From: JAFEDN01 sp963712715
Lineage (GTDB): Bacteria > Pseudomonadota > Gammaproteobacteria > Coxiellales > Coxiellaceae
DNA length: 64,000 bases
Assembly (NCBI GenBank): GCA_963712715.1
Contig: CAVQJI010000048.1
Coordinates: 1 to 64,000 of the forward strand
Reading direction: 5' to 3'
The position numbers and the translations under genes were made by a program. How positions within the stretch are numbered: position 1 is the stretch's first letter; every line of letters starts with the position of its first letter. Of the stretch, positions 17,101 through 26,285 are shown piece by piece. Under the pieces are notes generated by a model. That model saw nothing but the letters and a program-made list of their open reading frames with translations. It did not search any database and was not told the origin of the DNA.

Positions 17101-18948
17101 ATGAAATATGAAGAAAAATTACTAGATGAAGAATTAGACAAAAACACCGCAGATCAAATGTTTACCTTGTTTGATGAATGCAAACACGAATTTCATCTTC
17201 TTTTGAAAGAGAAAAATTTGGAGGATAAACACATCCCTTATGTCTGTGAATATTTAAAACTCAACCCAGTAATTCACTTTCTTAGTTTAGACCAAAATAA
17301 AATTGGTCCTGCCGGGGCTAAATTTCTTGCTCAACATAATACAACTATCAAAAGCCTGAGTTTGGGCTGTAATCAGATTGGTGACGAAGGATGTGATGCT
17401 CTGATAAAGTACCATAAGTTTCTCACTTCATTGGAGGTAAACAGTAATGACATAGGCGATCATGGAGTTTCAAGTATCCCCTTAAATACAACTTTAAAAC
17501 GCTTGAAGATCCCATATAACCGTATTACCAATAAAGGAGCAGTTCATTTATCACGTTCAGTATTAGACACTCTATTTTTGAGACATAATCATATCGGAGC
17601 ATTAGGGGCTTATGCCCTTGAAGACAATCAATCCTTAACACTCGCAGAAATATCTTTTCAAAAACCTTGGAATGCTAATGTTGATTCAGATCACGCCTCA
17701 GATGCTCAGGAAAGTAAAATACTGTATCTGGATCGAAGAAACCCTCTTTTGAAGGAAAAATATCGCACAGAACTGCCCAAACTTTTATTGGACTATTTTC
17801 AATTCCTTCCATTGGTCCTTGTGACAATAATATTAGAATACGAAAAAAATAATGACGATCTTCCTACCTATTACCTATCTATTCCAACCGAAATGCAAGA
17901 GCTTCTACGACCCTCTATCGACACAGACACAAACGCTCTATTTGACCTTGCCGTTCGTTATAGCAAGGGTCAGGGCGTGACAAAAGATCCCAAAAAAGCG
18001 GCTGAATTATATGAGAAAGTCGCAGATCATCCGCACCGCGAAGCTCAATTTGAAATAGCTGAATGTTACAAAGAAGGTAAAGGGGTCGATAAAAATCTAA
18101 TGTACGCTATTCGTTGGTATCGGGAAGCTGCGGATTGGGGACACCTCGAGGCTCAATTTAAGTTAGGCACATGCTACGATAAGGGTTATGGAGTAGAAAA
18201 AAATAAAATAAAAGCCTGTCATTGGTATAAAAAAGCGGCTGAACAAAATTACATTAGTGCACAATTTAATTTAGCCATTCATTATGTGAAAGGAAGCGGG
18301 GTTGATAAAAACTTAAGCTCAGCCGCTTTTTGGTTTTTAAAGGCAGCGCAGAGTGGTCACGGCGATTCACAATATAACTTAGCTACTCATTATAAGACAG
18401 GACTGGGCGTAGAAAAAGATGAAAAAGCGGCCGCCTATTGGTACCGGCTTGCGGCAATAAATGGGCATAAGGATGCTCAATATAATCTCGCCGTTTGTTA
18501 CAGTAAGGGAGCAGGAGTAGCAAAAAATGAGCAAAATGCTCTTCATTGGTATTGGGTAGCTGCTGAGCACGGGCATAGTGAGGCTCAATTTCAAGTAGGC
18601 CTATGTTACAGCCATGGTCAAGGAGTCGAACAAAATTGGGAGAAAGCTATTCATCGATATCAGCAAGCTGCCGAGTGGGGACATACCAAAGCTCAAGTTG
18701 AACTAGGCGTATGTTACGAAAACGGTCACGGAGTAAAAAAAGATAAAGAAAAAGCTTCTGAGTGGTATAAGAAAGCAGCCACAGCAGGATGTGAGCAGGC
18801 TATAGAATTATTTTCAAAATTATCTCTTTCCAACGGCAGTGACCGCACCTCTTCTAATTTTCAGTCTTTTATCAATGAATTAAGCCATAATTTTAAAACA
18901 AATTCAAAATCAATTGACCATAAACCAACGAAGAGTTTATCTAAATGA
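17101..18948 (+). CDS. LRR plus Sel1-repeat protein, effector candidate
   Basis: 615 residues in three parts. Residues ~40-200 are ribonuclease-inhibitor-type leucine-rich repeats (LSLDQNKIGPAGAKFLAQ and similar). A linker near 225-250 (ELPKLLLDYFQFLPLVLVTI) resembles a short F-box-like helix pair. Residues ~275-565 hold eight 36-residue Sel1 repeats with the pattern A-x-Y-x-G-x-GV-x-K/N. The tail has LFSKLSLSNGSDR. The LRR part, linker and tail are shared with the protein at 34950-35924, which lacks Sel1. There is no signal peptide; such eukaryote-like arrays are common among type IV secreted effectors of Legionellales, which is inference here. Confidence 0.85.
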   Translation: MKYEEKLLDEELDKNTADQMFTLFDECKHEFHLLLKEKNLEDKHIPYVCEYLKLNPVIHFLSLDQNKIGPAGAKFLAQHNTTIKSLSLGCNQIGDEGCDALIKYHKFLTSLEVNSNDIGDHGVSSIPLNTTLKRLKIPYNRITNKGAVHLSRSVLDTLFLRHNHIGALGAYALEDNQSLTLAEISFQKPWNANVDSDHASDAQESKILYLDRRNPLLKEKYRTELPKLLLDYFQFLPLVLVTIILEYEKNNDDLPTYYLSIPTEMQELLRPSIDTDTNALFDLAVRYSKGQGVTKDPKKAAELYEKVADHPHREAQFEIAECYKEGKGVDKNLMYAIRWYREAADWGHLEAQFKLGTCYDKGYGVEKNKIKACHWYKKAAEQNYISAQFNLAIHYVKGSGVDKNLSSAAFWFLKAAQSGHGDSQYNLATHYKTGLGVEKDEKAAAYWYRLAAINGHKDAQYNLAVCYSKGAGVAKNEQNALHWYWVAAEHGHSEAQFQVGLCYSHGQGVEQNWEKAIHRYQQAAEWGHTKAQVELGVCYENGHGVKKDKEKASEWYKKAATAGCEQAIELFSKLSLSNGSDRTSSNFQSFINELSHNFKTNSKSIDHKPTKSLSK

Positions 18949-18960
18949 GGGGTTGATGAT

Positions 18961-19134
18961 GGGGTCAAGTCTCGAACATATCATTACCCACAGGTATGTT
19001 ACAGGGTTTTATTGCCCTGTAGTAGATTATATTTTTCGCAACAATGCGCGAATATAAGACAAATTCTGCGCTTAAAATCGCCAAGAAACAGTTAAACTTA
19101 ACTTGTGGGTAATGATATATTCGAGACTTGACCC
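18961..19134. repeat. 174-bp element with 31-bp terminal inverted repeats
   Basis: GGGGTCAAGTCTCGAACATA at 18961 is mirrored by the complement ending at 19134, about 31 bases with two or three mismatches. The interior has smaller hairpins (ACAGGGTTTTATTGCCCTGT). GACTTGACCCC also occurs alone near 17000. It is MITE-like and lies directly against the transporter gene. Confidence 0.7.
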
Positions 19135-19162
19135 CATCGGAGGGAAAAGTTACATTGACCTG

Positions 19163-20428
19163 ATGAGTCTTCGTTGGGTAAATTTCAAAATTATAATAAG
19201 CTGTTTATCCGGGAATATTCTCGAATGGTTTGATTTTGCCGTGTATGGGTATTTAGCGCCAATCATTGCCACTCAATTTTTTCCTTCAACGCATAAACTC
19301 ACTTCTATTTTGTTAACATACAGCGTCTTTGCGATTGGCTTTTTTGCCCGGCCCTTTGGCGCGGTTATTTTCGGGCATATTGGCGATACTCGCGGACGCA
19401 AGACTGCATTGATCATATCTACTTACGCCATGGCAGTTCCTACTTTTTTGATCGGAATCTTACCGGTTTATGACACCGTCGGCATACTGGCTCCTCTGTT
19501 ATTGATCCTGTGCCGCATTGTTCAGGGTCTATCAGTAGGCGGTGAATTTACCGGATCGTTCGTTTATCTGGTTGAACAGGCTTCCCATGGATACAGAGGT
19601 TTTTTTAGTTGCTGGTCAGATATAGGCTGTCATTTAGGCATGATCCTGGGTTCCGCCTGCATTGCATTATTACACGATGTGTTAAGTGAACAACACTTAT
19701 CCAGTTATGGATGGCGTTTACCATTTTTGGGAGGGATTTTTTTGGCCACCCTGGCCTTGTTCATGCGTTCACAGCTTCCTGAATCCAGGGAATTCCTTAA
19801 AATAAAGCGTCCACCAAAGAAGCCTGTTAAAGATTTGCTGCGGAAACATCCACAGATCCTAATTTTTAGCACTCTGTTAATCACTATCAATTCATTTGGA
19901 TTCTATATATTAGTGGTATTTATTCCCAATCAGGCGGTTTTGCTGGGAAAATTTCCCGCTGAAAAAATTTATTTAATCAACACTATTATTTTAGCGGCAG
20001 TCATGGTATCCACATACTTCTCCGCAAGGGCTTGCGATTATTTCGATAAAGTAAAAATTTATAAGACGGGGATGATCAGTTGCGCCATACTGAGTTATCC
20101 TGCTTTTTATGCCTTAACTCACTTTAGTTTAACCGGGCAAATAATCATGTTATGTTTAATGGCATTTGCCGTGGGATGCTGCTTCGGACCCAGACCCCTG
20201 TTTATGGTGGATATTTTTTCACCTGCCTTACGCTTCAGCGGAATAGCGATCGCGCTTAATGTGGGCAACGCAATTTTCGGTGGAACGTCACCATTAATAG
20301 CAACCTATTTGGTGGCAAAAACCCACTCCATAGAAGCCGCCTCCATTTTGATAATTTTAGCGGCTTTGATCTCTTTAGTCTCTATTTTCAGGCTTGTCCG
20401 TAGTTCTTTGCCAGGCGGCCCAATTTAG
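19163..20428 (+). CDS. MHS-type MFS transporter (ProP-like)
   Basis: About 421 residues with twelve predicted membrane segments. SGNILEWFDFAVYGYLAPII at the start, FARPFGAVIFGHIGDTRGRK between helices 2 and 3, and RIVQGLSVGGEFTGS are signatures of the metabolite:H+ symporter family (ProP, KgtP, ShiA). The substrate cannot be named. ATG 19163 is chosen because earlier in-frame starts fall in the terminal inverted repeat of the adjacent element; no strong ribosome site is visible, so the start is uncertain. Confidence 0.85.
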   Translation: MSLRWVNFKIIISCLSGNILEWFDFAVYGYLAPIIATQFFPSTHKLTSILLTYSVFAIGFFARPFGAVIFGHIGDTRGRKTALIISTYAMAVPTFLIGILPVYDTVGILAPLLLILCRIVQGLSVGGEFTGSFVYLVEQASHGYRGFFSCWSDIGCHLGMILGSACIALLHDVLSEQHLSSYGWRLPFLGGIFLATLALFMRSQLPESREFLKIKRPPKKPVKDLLRKHPQILIFSTLLITINSFGFYILVVFIPNQAVLLGKFPAEKIYLINTIILAAVMVSTYFSARACDYFDKVKIYKTGMISCAILSYPAFYALTHFSLTGQIIMLCLMAFAVGCCFGPRPLFMVDIFSPALRFSGIAIALNVGNAIFGGTSPLIATYLVAKTHSIEAASILIILAALISLVSIFRLVRSSLPGGPI

Positions 20429-20467
20429 TTATAATTGAGCCTTTTAGAGATTCACAAGGAAAAAAGT

Positions 20468-21031
20468 ATGAGCTTAACCGCTTCCAACATGTTATCGCTG
20501 GGCACAATAGCGCCGGACTTTCGGCTGATGGATACAGTCACCGGCAAAATACTCCCCTTGCAGGAACTCAAGTCTCCTATTGCTACCGTCGTCATGTTTA
20601 TCTGCAACCATTGCCCATTTGTGGTGCATATACAACATCGATTGATTGAGGTCGCAAATAAATATCAGGCAAAAGGCGCTCATTTCATTGCGATAAGCTC
20701 CAATGATATCACCGATTATCCCGATGACTCACCGGAAAAAATGCGTGAAACGGCGCTCAAACTGCATTATCCATTTCCTTTTTTGTATGATGAGTCTCAG
20801 GACGTGGCTAAAGCGTATCACGCTGCCTGTACTCCGGATTTTTTTATATTCGATAAAAATCTTGCTTGTGTTTACCGTGGACGTTTTGACGATTCCCGTC
20901 CCGGCAAAGATATTCCAGTTACCGGCAATGATCTTTCCCGGGCGCTGGATGCAATATTAGCGGGAAAACATATCCCGACTGAGCAATATCCGAGTATGGG
21001 CTGCAATATTAAATGGAAACGCGCTCGATAG
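20468..21031 (+). CDS. Thioredoxin-like AhpC/TSA-family protein
   Basis: 187 residues from ATG 20468, preceded by AAGGA. The motif FICNHCPFVVHIQHRLIEV carries the CxxC-like pair of the thioredoxin-like peroxiredoxin/alkyl hydroperoxide reductase group, and FIAISSNDITDYPDDSPEKM and the TPDFFIFDKN segment follow as in that family. Likely a cytoplasmic thiol reductase or peroxiredoxin. It lies 39 bases after the transporter stop, and its end is two bases from the convergent dac gene. Confidence 0.8.
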   Translation: MSLTASNMLSLGTIAPDFRLMDTVTGKILPLQELKSPIATVVMFICNHCPFVVHIQHRLIEVANKYQAKGAHFIAISSNDITDYPDDSPEKMRETALKLHYPFPFLYDESQDVAKAYHAACTPDFFIFDKNLACVYRGRFDDSRPGKDIPVTGNDLSRALDAILAGKHIPTEQYPSMGCNIKWKRAR

Positions 21032-21032
21032 C

Positions 21033-21896
21033 TCAGGAAGAAGATGATTTAATGCCTCTCTTTCGGGTATTAAAGCTGTTATCTAAAAGTCTTCGCATAA
21101 AATCGTCTCTACTTTTGGCGGTCACTCCGCCCATAACTACCGCCACCAGATTTTTATTATTTTTGCTGGCATTTAACACCAGGTTAAAACCGGATTGGTG
21201 GATAAACCCTGTTTTTGCCGCTTTCGCCCATTTATAGTTTTTCATTAATCGGGTGTGACTGCCATAATGGACGCCGTGGTAACTAAAATGAGTCAGCGAT
21301 AATAGATGATAATATTGCGGAAAATCGTGTTTAATGGCCACCATCAACTTCGCGATATCCATAGCAGTCGTCACCTGTCTGGAATTATATAAACCAGAAG
21401 CGTTGGTGAAATGTGTTTTATACATGCCGAGTTGTCGGGCTTTTTTGGTCATCAGTTGGGCAAAGTTTTTTTCCGTGCCCCCTAGTTTCTCTGCCAGCAC
21501 CACTGCTGAATCGTTCGCAGAAACCACCACCAGACTGTCCACCAAAGATTTTACCGAGACTCTGTCACCCGAATTTAATGCTATTCTCATACTCGGTTGA
21601 GCCGCCGCATGTGCAGAGGCGGTTAAATAACTATCAAAGCGGATTTTGTGATCTCTTAGAGCGCCAAATGTCAAATACAGTGTCATTAATTTAGTTAACG
21701 ATGCCGGATAACGGAGCTTATCGGCATTTTCTTTATGCAATACACTGATGGATTTCGGGCGAGCTTCCACGACCAAACAGGCGTATTGCCGTGAATTCAC
21801 AGCCCCGCTAAATGAGTAACATCCTGCCGCTGACGACACCGCCGGCATCAAAAAAGGAGGCAACAGGATGAGCAATAAAAGTCTTTTCAGTTTCAT
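21033..21896 (-). CDS. D-alanyl-D-alanine carboxypeptidase (class S11)
   Basis: 287 residues with signal peptide (MKLKRLLLLILLPPFLMPAV, cleavage near SSAA). Catalytic SLTK at 66-69, SAND near 125, and AKTGF near 210 complete the penicillin-binding active site. It trims the terminal D-alanine from peptidoglycan stem peptides in the periplasm. The protein ends shortly after the catalytic domain and lacks the C-terminal domain and amphipathic anchor of DacA-type PBP5, more like PBP7-type enzymes. Confidence 0.9.
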   Translation of the reverse strand: MKLKRLLLLILLPPFLMPAVSSAAGCYSFSGAVNSRQYACLVVEARPKSISVLHKENADKLRYPASLTKLMTLYLTFGALRDHKIRFDSYLTASAHAAAQPSMRIALNSGDRVSVKSLVDSLVVVSANDSAVVLAEKLGGTEKNFAQLMTKKARQLGMYKTHFTNASGLYNSRQVTTAMDIAKLMVAIKHDFPQYYHLLSLTHFSYHGVHYGSHTRLMKNYKWAKAAKTGFIHQSGFNLVLNASKNNKNLVAVVMGGVTAKSRDDFMRRLLDNSFNTRKRGIKSSSS

Positions 21897-22019
21897 TAGT
21901 TAATAATAAACCTTGTCAATAAAGAGAAACAGGATTTGACGTTTATCATGCCATAAAATCGTTGCCGGAACAACCGGTTGTAAACTTTTCATATTATCGA
22001 TAAACTGCCAACCTATAAT

Positions 22020-23327
22020 ATGAAATCATTTATCGACCGCCAATTCAAACTCGCCCAAAATCAGACCTCTATTCCCCACGAACTCACCGCGGGATTAACG
22101 ACTTTTCTGACTATGTCCTATATTATTTTCGTTAATCCAGCCATTCTCAGCGCCGCCGGCATGAATCATGGCGCGGTTTATGTCGCCACGTGCCTGGTCA
22201 CCATTTTCAGTTGCGCTCTGGGTGGCCTGATGTCCAATTACCCTATCGCCATCGCTCCCGCCATGGGTCTGAATGTTTTTTTTACTTATACAGTGGTGCA
22301 AACCTTAGGTTATCGCTGGCAAACCGCTCTGGGAATTGTTTTTATCGCCGGGGTTATTTTTCTTTTGTTGGCGCTCACCAAAATCCGCCAGTGGATCATT
22401 GAGTTAATGCCCGAATCCCTGAATGTCGGGACCGCGGTCGGCATCGGTTTCTTTATCACGTTAATAGCCCTGGAGAACGGCGGGATTATCATCAAATCCA
22501 CTGGCAGCGCCCTGATCAGCGTCGGTGATATTACCGCATCATCAAGCTTATTATTTTTCCTGGGTTTTTTTATTATCGCCGCGCTGGATTTTTTCAGGAT
22601 CCGCGGTGCTATTATTATCTCCATACTGTGCATTACCGCCATCAGTCTGTTGATGGGGAAAACACATTTCTACGGCATTTTTTCATTGCCTCCCAGCATT
22701 AAACCGACACTGCTGGCGATCGATCTTCACGATTTATTACGGTTAAATAATTTATCGATTCTATTCGCATTTATCCTGGTCGGATTTTTTGACGCCACGG
22801 GCACGCTGGTGGGAGTTTTACGTCAGCCGCTGTTCAGAGAGGATCCGCACCGTTCCAGACGTCTTTCGCGCGCTTTAATCGCCGACAGTATCGGCACCAC
22901 CGCAGGTTCTTTATTAGGCACCGCCAGCACCAGCACCTATATCGAAAGCGCCGCCGGAATAGAGGCTGGCGGACGCACCGGCCTCACTGCTGTCACTGTC
23001 AGCGGATTATTTATTTTGGTATTGTTTATTTCTCCCCTGGCGCAATCCGTTCCCGCTTACGCCGTCGCTCCGGCGCTTATTTATGTGGGGCTGCTCATGT
23101 TGAGAAATATTGCACACCTGTCGGTAAACGATCCTTTGGAGTTTATCCCGGCAATTATTATTGTCATCATGATCCCTTTTACTTTTTCGATCGCTGACGG
23201 TCTCGGCATGGGCATTATCAGTTATGTGATATTAAAACTGGCAACCGGAAAAATAAAACAACTCAACGCCATGCTGGGCGGTCTGGCCATCATCTTCTTT
23301 ATTTATTTTGCTTATCGTGTACATTAA
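22020..23327 (+). CDS. NCS2/AzgA-type purine permease
   Basis: 435 residues with about 12-14 membrane helices. Signatures are LTTFLTMSYIIFVNPAIL, NYPIAIAPAMGLNVFFTY and LLGTASTSTYIESAAGIEAG, matching the guanine/hypoxanthine permease group. It would import purine bases by proton symport, useful for a host-dependent bacterium. The 3' end overlaps the convergent phoR stop by four bases. Confidence 0.9.
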   Translation: MKSFIDRQFKLAQNQTSIPHELTAGLTTFLTMSYIIFVNPAILSAAGMNHGAVYVATCLVTIFSCALGGLMSNYPIAIAPAMGLNVFFTYTVVQTLGYRWQTALGIVFIAGVIFLLLALTKIRQWIIELMPESLNVGTAVGIGFFITLIALENGGIIIKSTGSALISVGDITASSSLLFFLGFFIIAALDFFRIRGAIIISILCITAISLLMGKTHFYGIFSLPPSIKPTLLAIDLHDLLRLNNLSILFAFILVGFFDATGTLVGVLRQPLFREDPHRSRRLSRALIADSIGTTAGSLLGTASTSTYIESAAGIEAGGRTGLTAVTVSGLFILVLFISPLAQSVPAYAVAPALIYVGLLMLRNIAHLSVNDPLEFIPAIIIVIMIPFTFSIADGLGMGIISYVILKLATGKIKQLNAMLGGLAIIFFIYFAYRVH

Positions 23328-24091
23328 TTCACTGAAGTCCTCTGCTCGGGAAAAACGCAGGTAAAGGTGCTGCCCTCACCGAGCTGGCTTTCCACGATTA
23401 AATCACCCTGATGCCGCAATAGGATATGTTTGACGATAGCCAGCCCCAGACCGGTACCGCCGCTTTCACGGGACCGCCCTTTATCAACGCGGTAAAATCT
23501 TTCGGTAATTCTCGGAATCTGTTTTTTGGCAATGCCAATGCCGGTATCCTTAACAGTAAATATCGCTTTACCTTCTTTTGCCGTCCACGAGATTTTGATT
23601 TGGCCTTTCGCCGGCGTATACTTAATGGCATTCACAATCAGATTGCTAAACAGGCTTTTTAACTCATTTTCAGCGCCATTCAACAAAATCCTGGTGTCTG
23701 CCTTGAGAGTGATACGGTGTTCTTTCTCACCACTGATATTTTTAGCTTCGCGCACTAATCCTTTCAACATTTCCGCAATGTTAATTTTAGGTTTTTCTTC
23801 TAATGGATATTCGTCGGTTTCAAGAATGGATAATAATAATAAATCTTCGATAATATTGGCCATTCGCACACTGTGATAGTACATTTGCGTAAATATCTTT
23901 TTCCAGGGTTTGGTTTCATCCAGGTCCTGCGCTAATAAAGTTTCTAAATAGCCTTGAATAACCGTCAAGGGAGTACGTAATTCGTGAGAAACGTTAGCAA
24001 CAAAATCGCGGCGTACTCTTTCGAGGTGCTGAATATGCGCTTTAACGGGTTCCGGCAAATTTTCCAGGGAAATTTCAGAAGGTTTTTTCAT
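23324..24091 (-). CDS. phoR: PhoR-like histidine kinase without sensor domain
   Basis: 255 residues containing only the kinase core. The H-box FVANVSHELRTPLTVIQGYL has its phosphorylated histidine near residue 38. An N-box (NLIVNAIKYTP), G1 box (DTGIGIAKKQ) and G2 (GGTGLGLAIVKH) follow. The membrane helices and PAS domain of normal ~430-residue PhoR are absent; the open frame starts directly before the dimerisation helix, so it is cytoplasmic. It overlaps phoB by 17 bases and is translationally coupled. How it senses phosphate, or whether it is driven by PstSCAB/PhoU, is unclear. Confidence 0.85.
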   Translation of the reverse strand: MKKPSEISLENLPEPVKAHIQHLERVRRDFVANVSHELRTPLTVIQGYLETLLAQDLDETKPWKKIFTQMYYHSVRMANIIEDLLLLSILETDEYPLEEKPKINIAEMLKGLVREAKNISGEKEHRITLKADTRILLNGAENELKSLFSNLIVNAIKYTPAKGQIKISWTAKEGKAIFTVKDTGIGIAKKQIPRITERFYRVDKGRSRESGGTGLGLAIVKHILLRHQGDLIVESQLGEGSTFTCVFPEQRTSVN

Positions 24092-24785
24092 CCTTTCCTC
24101 GCATAAGAATATAACCGGAACCGCGAACGGTTTGGATTAAATTCTGATTGCCAAAAGGCTTCAGTTTAGCGCGAAGTCTTTTAATCTGGACATCCACAGT
24201 CCGTTCGTCAATATAAACATCCGCGCCCCAAACATGATTGAGCAATTGATCGCGACTATAAGTTTTATCCGGGTGGGTCACAAAAAAATGAAGCAATTTA
24301 TATTCTAATGGACTTAACAGCAGTACTTCGCCGTGGACGCGAGCTTCGTGTCTGTTTACATTCAATATCAATGCGCCGACAGTAATTTCATTTTCGGGAG
24401 AGGCCAATAGTCCGCGACGTAAAACTGCTTTGATACGGGCGCGTAATTCCGCGACTGAAAATGGCTTGGTGACATAATCATCGGCGCCCACCGATAATCC
24501 CTGAATTTTCTGCGCTTCTTCCGCTTTTGCCGTGAGCATAATGATAGGAATATCTTTCAATGATTTCTTCTGCTTGATCCAGGTAATAAAATCGAGGCCA
24601 CTCTTATCTGGCAACATCCAGTCAAGGATAATCAGATCTGGAATATTTTCCGACAGTGAACGAATCGTCTGCGCCACTGTTTCAGCATCCTTCAAAGTAA
24701 ATTCAGCCGCAGGTAGCGAAAACCGCAACATATCGCGAATCGCCTCTTCATCCTCTACGACTAATAAAGAAATGGTGCGTATCAT
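24075..24785 (-). CDS. phoB: PhoB-type response regulator
   Basis: 236 residues from ATG 24785; nine extra upstream codons are open but improbable. Receiver domain: acidic pocket EDEE near 11-14, phosphoacceptor D55 in IILDWMLPDKSG, conserved T in IIMLTAKAEE and K in YVTKPFSV. C-terminal winged helix (LSPLEYKLLHFFVTHPDKTY and RTVDVQIKRLRAKL) is of the OmpR/PhoB type. With the adjoining kinase it should control phosphate-starvation genes. Confidence 0.9.
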   Translation of the reverse strand: MIRTISLLVVEDEEAIRDMLRFSLPAAEFTLKDAETVAQTIRSLSENIPDLIILDWMLPDKSGLDFITWIKQKKSLKDIPIIMLTAKAEEAQKIQGLSVGADDYVTKPFSVAELRARIKAVLRRGLLASPENEITVGALILNVNRHEARVHGEVLLLSPLEYKLLHFFVTHPDKTYSRDQLLNHVWGADVYIDERTVDVQIKRLRAKLKPFGNQNLIQTVRGSGYILMRGKDEKTF

Positions 24786-24813
24786 AGAACCTAATTTAAA
24801 ATAAAATCCCAAA

Positions 24814-24961
24814 TATAGTCATTCCGAATGAATTTTCGATATCGTCATTGCGAGCGTCAGCGAAGCAATCCAGTACAGAGCGTTGGCTGGAGTACGAACT
24901 GGATTGCTTCGCTGACGCTCGCAATGACGGTTGAACCTAAAAATCATTCGCGATGACTATA
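24814..24961. repeat. Palindromic element, family B (copy 1)
   Basis: TATAGTCATTCCGAATGAAT at the left and the near-complement ending GACTATA at 24961 enclose a hairpin built on CGTCATTGCGAGCGTCAGCG and its complement. 148 bases; related copies lie at 36030 and 45447. Confidence 0.75.
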
Positions 24962-25036
24962 CGTCAAGTTTATACATTCTGCAATAAATGTTAAAATATA
25001 CTCTGACATAACTTTGATCTCCACAGAGTATTTAAT

Positions 25037-25281
25037 ATGAAAAAATCCCTAAGTCTAATGAAACTTTATCCCGTGCAAAAAACCTTTTAGTACTGACTGA
25101 TAGTCTGAAAAAAATTTCAAAAAATCATAACATCCACAAGGCAGAAACACAGGCAGGACAAATGATTAAAGATTATATCTCAGCGATATTTTATGAGTAT
25201 GAGACAATACAGTTGAGAAGAAAACGAGGATCAGTATCCAAGAAAAAGTTTCCCGCCGAAATTCAAAAGATTTCGGGTTAA
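25037..25281 (+). pseudogene. Remnant of a small unknown gene
   Basis: ATG AAA AAA TCC starts a 17-codon frame. In another frame ~80 codons continue open (AKNLLVLTDSLKKISKNH, KAETQAGQMIKDYISAIFYE, ending KFPAEIQKISG) without a start codon. The composition looks protein-like, so a one-base frameshift near the start is likely. Family not recognised. Confidence 0.35.
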
Positions 25282-25593
25282 TACCCTCAACAAACACACC
25301 ACAACCCGGCCGACCGCGCGAAGGGTGCATGAACTGGATAATGCAATCTTTACGTGCAGCGCAACGAAATATAATGGGATAAAGGATATTACACCAATAC
25401 CCAAATGATGAGGGGCCATTCGCGGAGCCAATATTTTAAAAAATCACCCAGGAGCGAACGAAGCCAACGGAGGACCGAGGAAGGCTTTTCCACGCACAGC
25501 GAATCCGGCGGAATCACCTCGAGAAATATATTTTGCCTCTTCAGTTCAAATCTACAAGGTAGCTGCATAAGTGGTTTTTTACTTCATTAAAGA
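25282..25593. other. Intergenic, no gene seen
   Basis: About 310 bases, mixed composition and locally GC-rich (GGAGCGAACGAAGCCAACGG), without a credible reading frame, tRNA or clear hairpin. Confidence 0.4.
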
Positions 25594-25622
25594 TTGACAC
25601 CTAATACCCTATTGGATATAAT
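25594..25622 (+). promoter_or_regulatory. Consensus sigma-70 promoter of the toxin-antitoxin operon
   Basis: TTGACA at 25594-25599 and TATAAT at 25617-25622 with a 17-base spacer, a perfect consensus. The toxin ATG is at 25628, so transcription would start at or next to the start codon, giving a leaderless message. Confidence 0.75.
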
Positions 25623-25627
25623 GTATT

Positions 25628-25978
25628 ATGGAAATTGCTTTTTATACAAAGAAAAATGGAGCTTGTCCGGTTGAAGAATTTATTGACAAACTCCAATCGA
25701 GAGATCGTGCCAAGGTGTTGGCATGTTTAAGAAATGTGGAGGAATTAGGTTTTGAATCTCCTCGTGTTGAATTTAGACAAATTCGGGGGCGGCTGTGGGA
25801 AATAAAAATTAAAACAGCGGATGCAGGGGTCAGAATTTTCTATGTCTCTATTGGCAAAGATAATATAATGTTGCTCCATGCCTATAAAAAAGAATCCCAA
25901 AAAGCGCCTACTCGTGAGATTAAAGTCGCTGAACAAAGAATGCAGGAGGTAATTCATTATGAAAAAAGTTACGCTTAA
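25628..25978 (+). CDS. RelE/HigB-like toxin (Gp49 family)
   Basis: 116 residues. VEEFIDKLQSRDRAKVLACL, the RQIRGRLWEIKI strand and VRIFYVSIGKDNIMLLHAYK followed by KKESQKAP are typical of Gp49/HigB-type mRNA interferases of the RelE fold. Such toxins cleave mRNA at the ribosome. It overlaps the antitoxin start by 20 bases, with toxin first as in higBA operons. The start codon lies six bases after the -10 box. Confidence 0.85.
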   Translation: MEIAFYTKKNGACPVEEFIDKLQSRDRAKVLACLRNVEELGFESPRVEFRQIRGRLWEIKIKTADAGVRIFYVSIGKDNIMLLHAYKKESQKAPTREIKVAEQRMQEVIHYEKSYA

Positions 25979-26252
25979 GGCGGTCATAGAAAAACATTTG
26001 AAAGACGCAGAATTTTCACAAGAATATGAAAAACAATTACTGATTAATGAAATTTCTAAATTAGTTGTTAAACTCAGACAGGCCGCTCATCTGACTCAAA
26101 AAGAGCTTGCGGAAAAAGCCGGGACTACGCAACCGGTGATTGCCAGACTGGAAAGTGGAAATGATACGCGCGTACCCTCTTTAGAATTACTGGCTCGCAT
26201 TGCCAGTGCGTCTAATTCTAAACTGCATTTATCTTTTAAAATAGAAAAATAG
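25959..26252 (+). CDS. XRE-family antitoxin (HigA-like)
   Basis: 97 residues. The helix-turn-helix is in the second half: LTQKELAEKAGTTQPVIARL followed by ESGNDTRVPSLELLARIASA. The N-terminal ~45 residues probably wrap the toxin. It should neutralise the upstream toxin and repress the shared promoter. GGAGG lies about ten bases before the ATG, inside the toxin gene. Confidence 0.88.
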   Translation: MKKVTLKAVIEKHLKDAEFSQEYEKQLLINEISKLVVKLRQAAHLTQKELAEKAGTTQPVIARLESGNDTRVPSLELLARIASASNSKLHLSFKIEK

Positions 26253-26285
26253 CATATGAGACGCGCCCACATTAGGGTGATAGCT

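Noticed and set aside
25282..25593. tRNA or small RNA gene in the gap before the toxin
   Set aside because: No cloverleaf, anticodon arm or terminator could be drawn.
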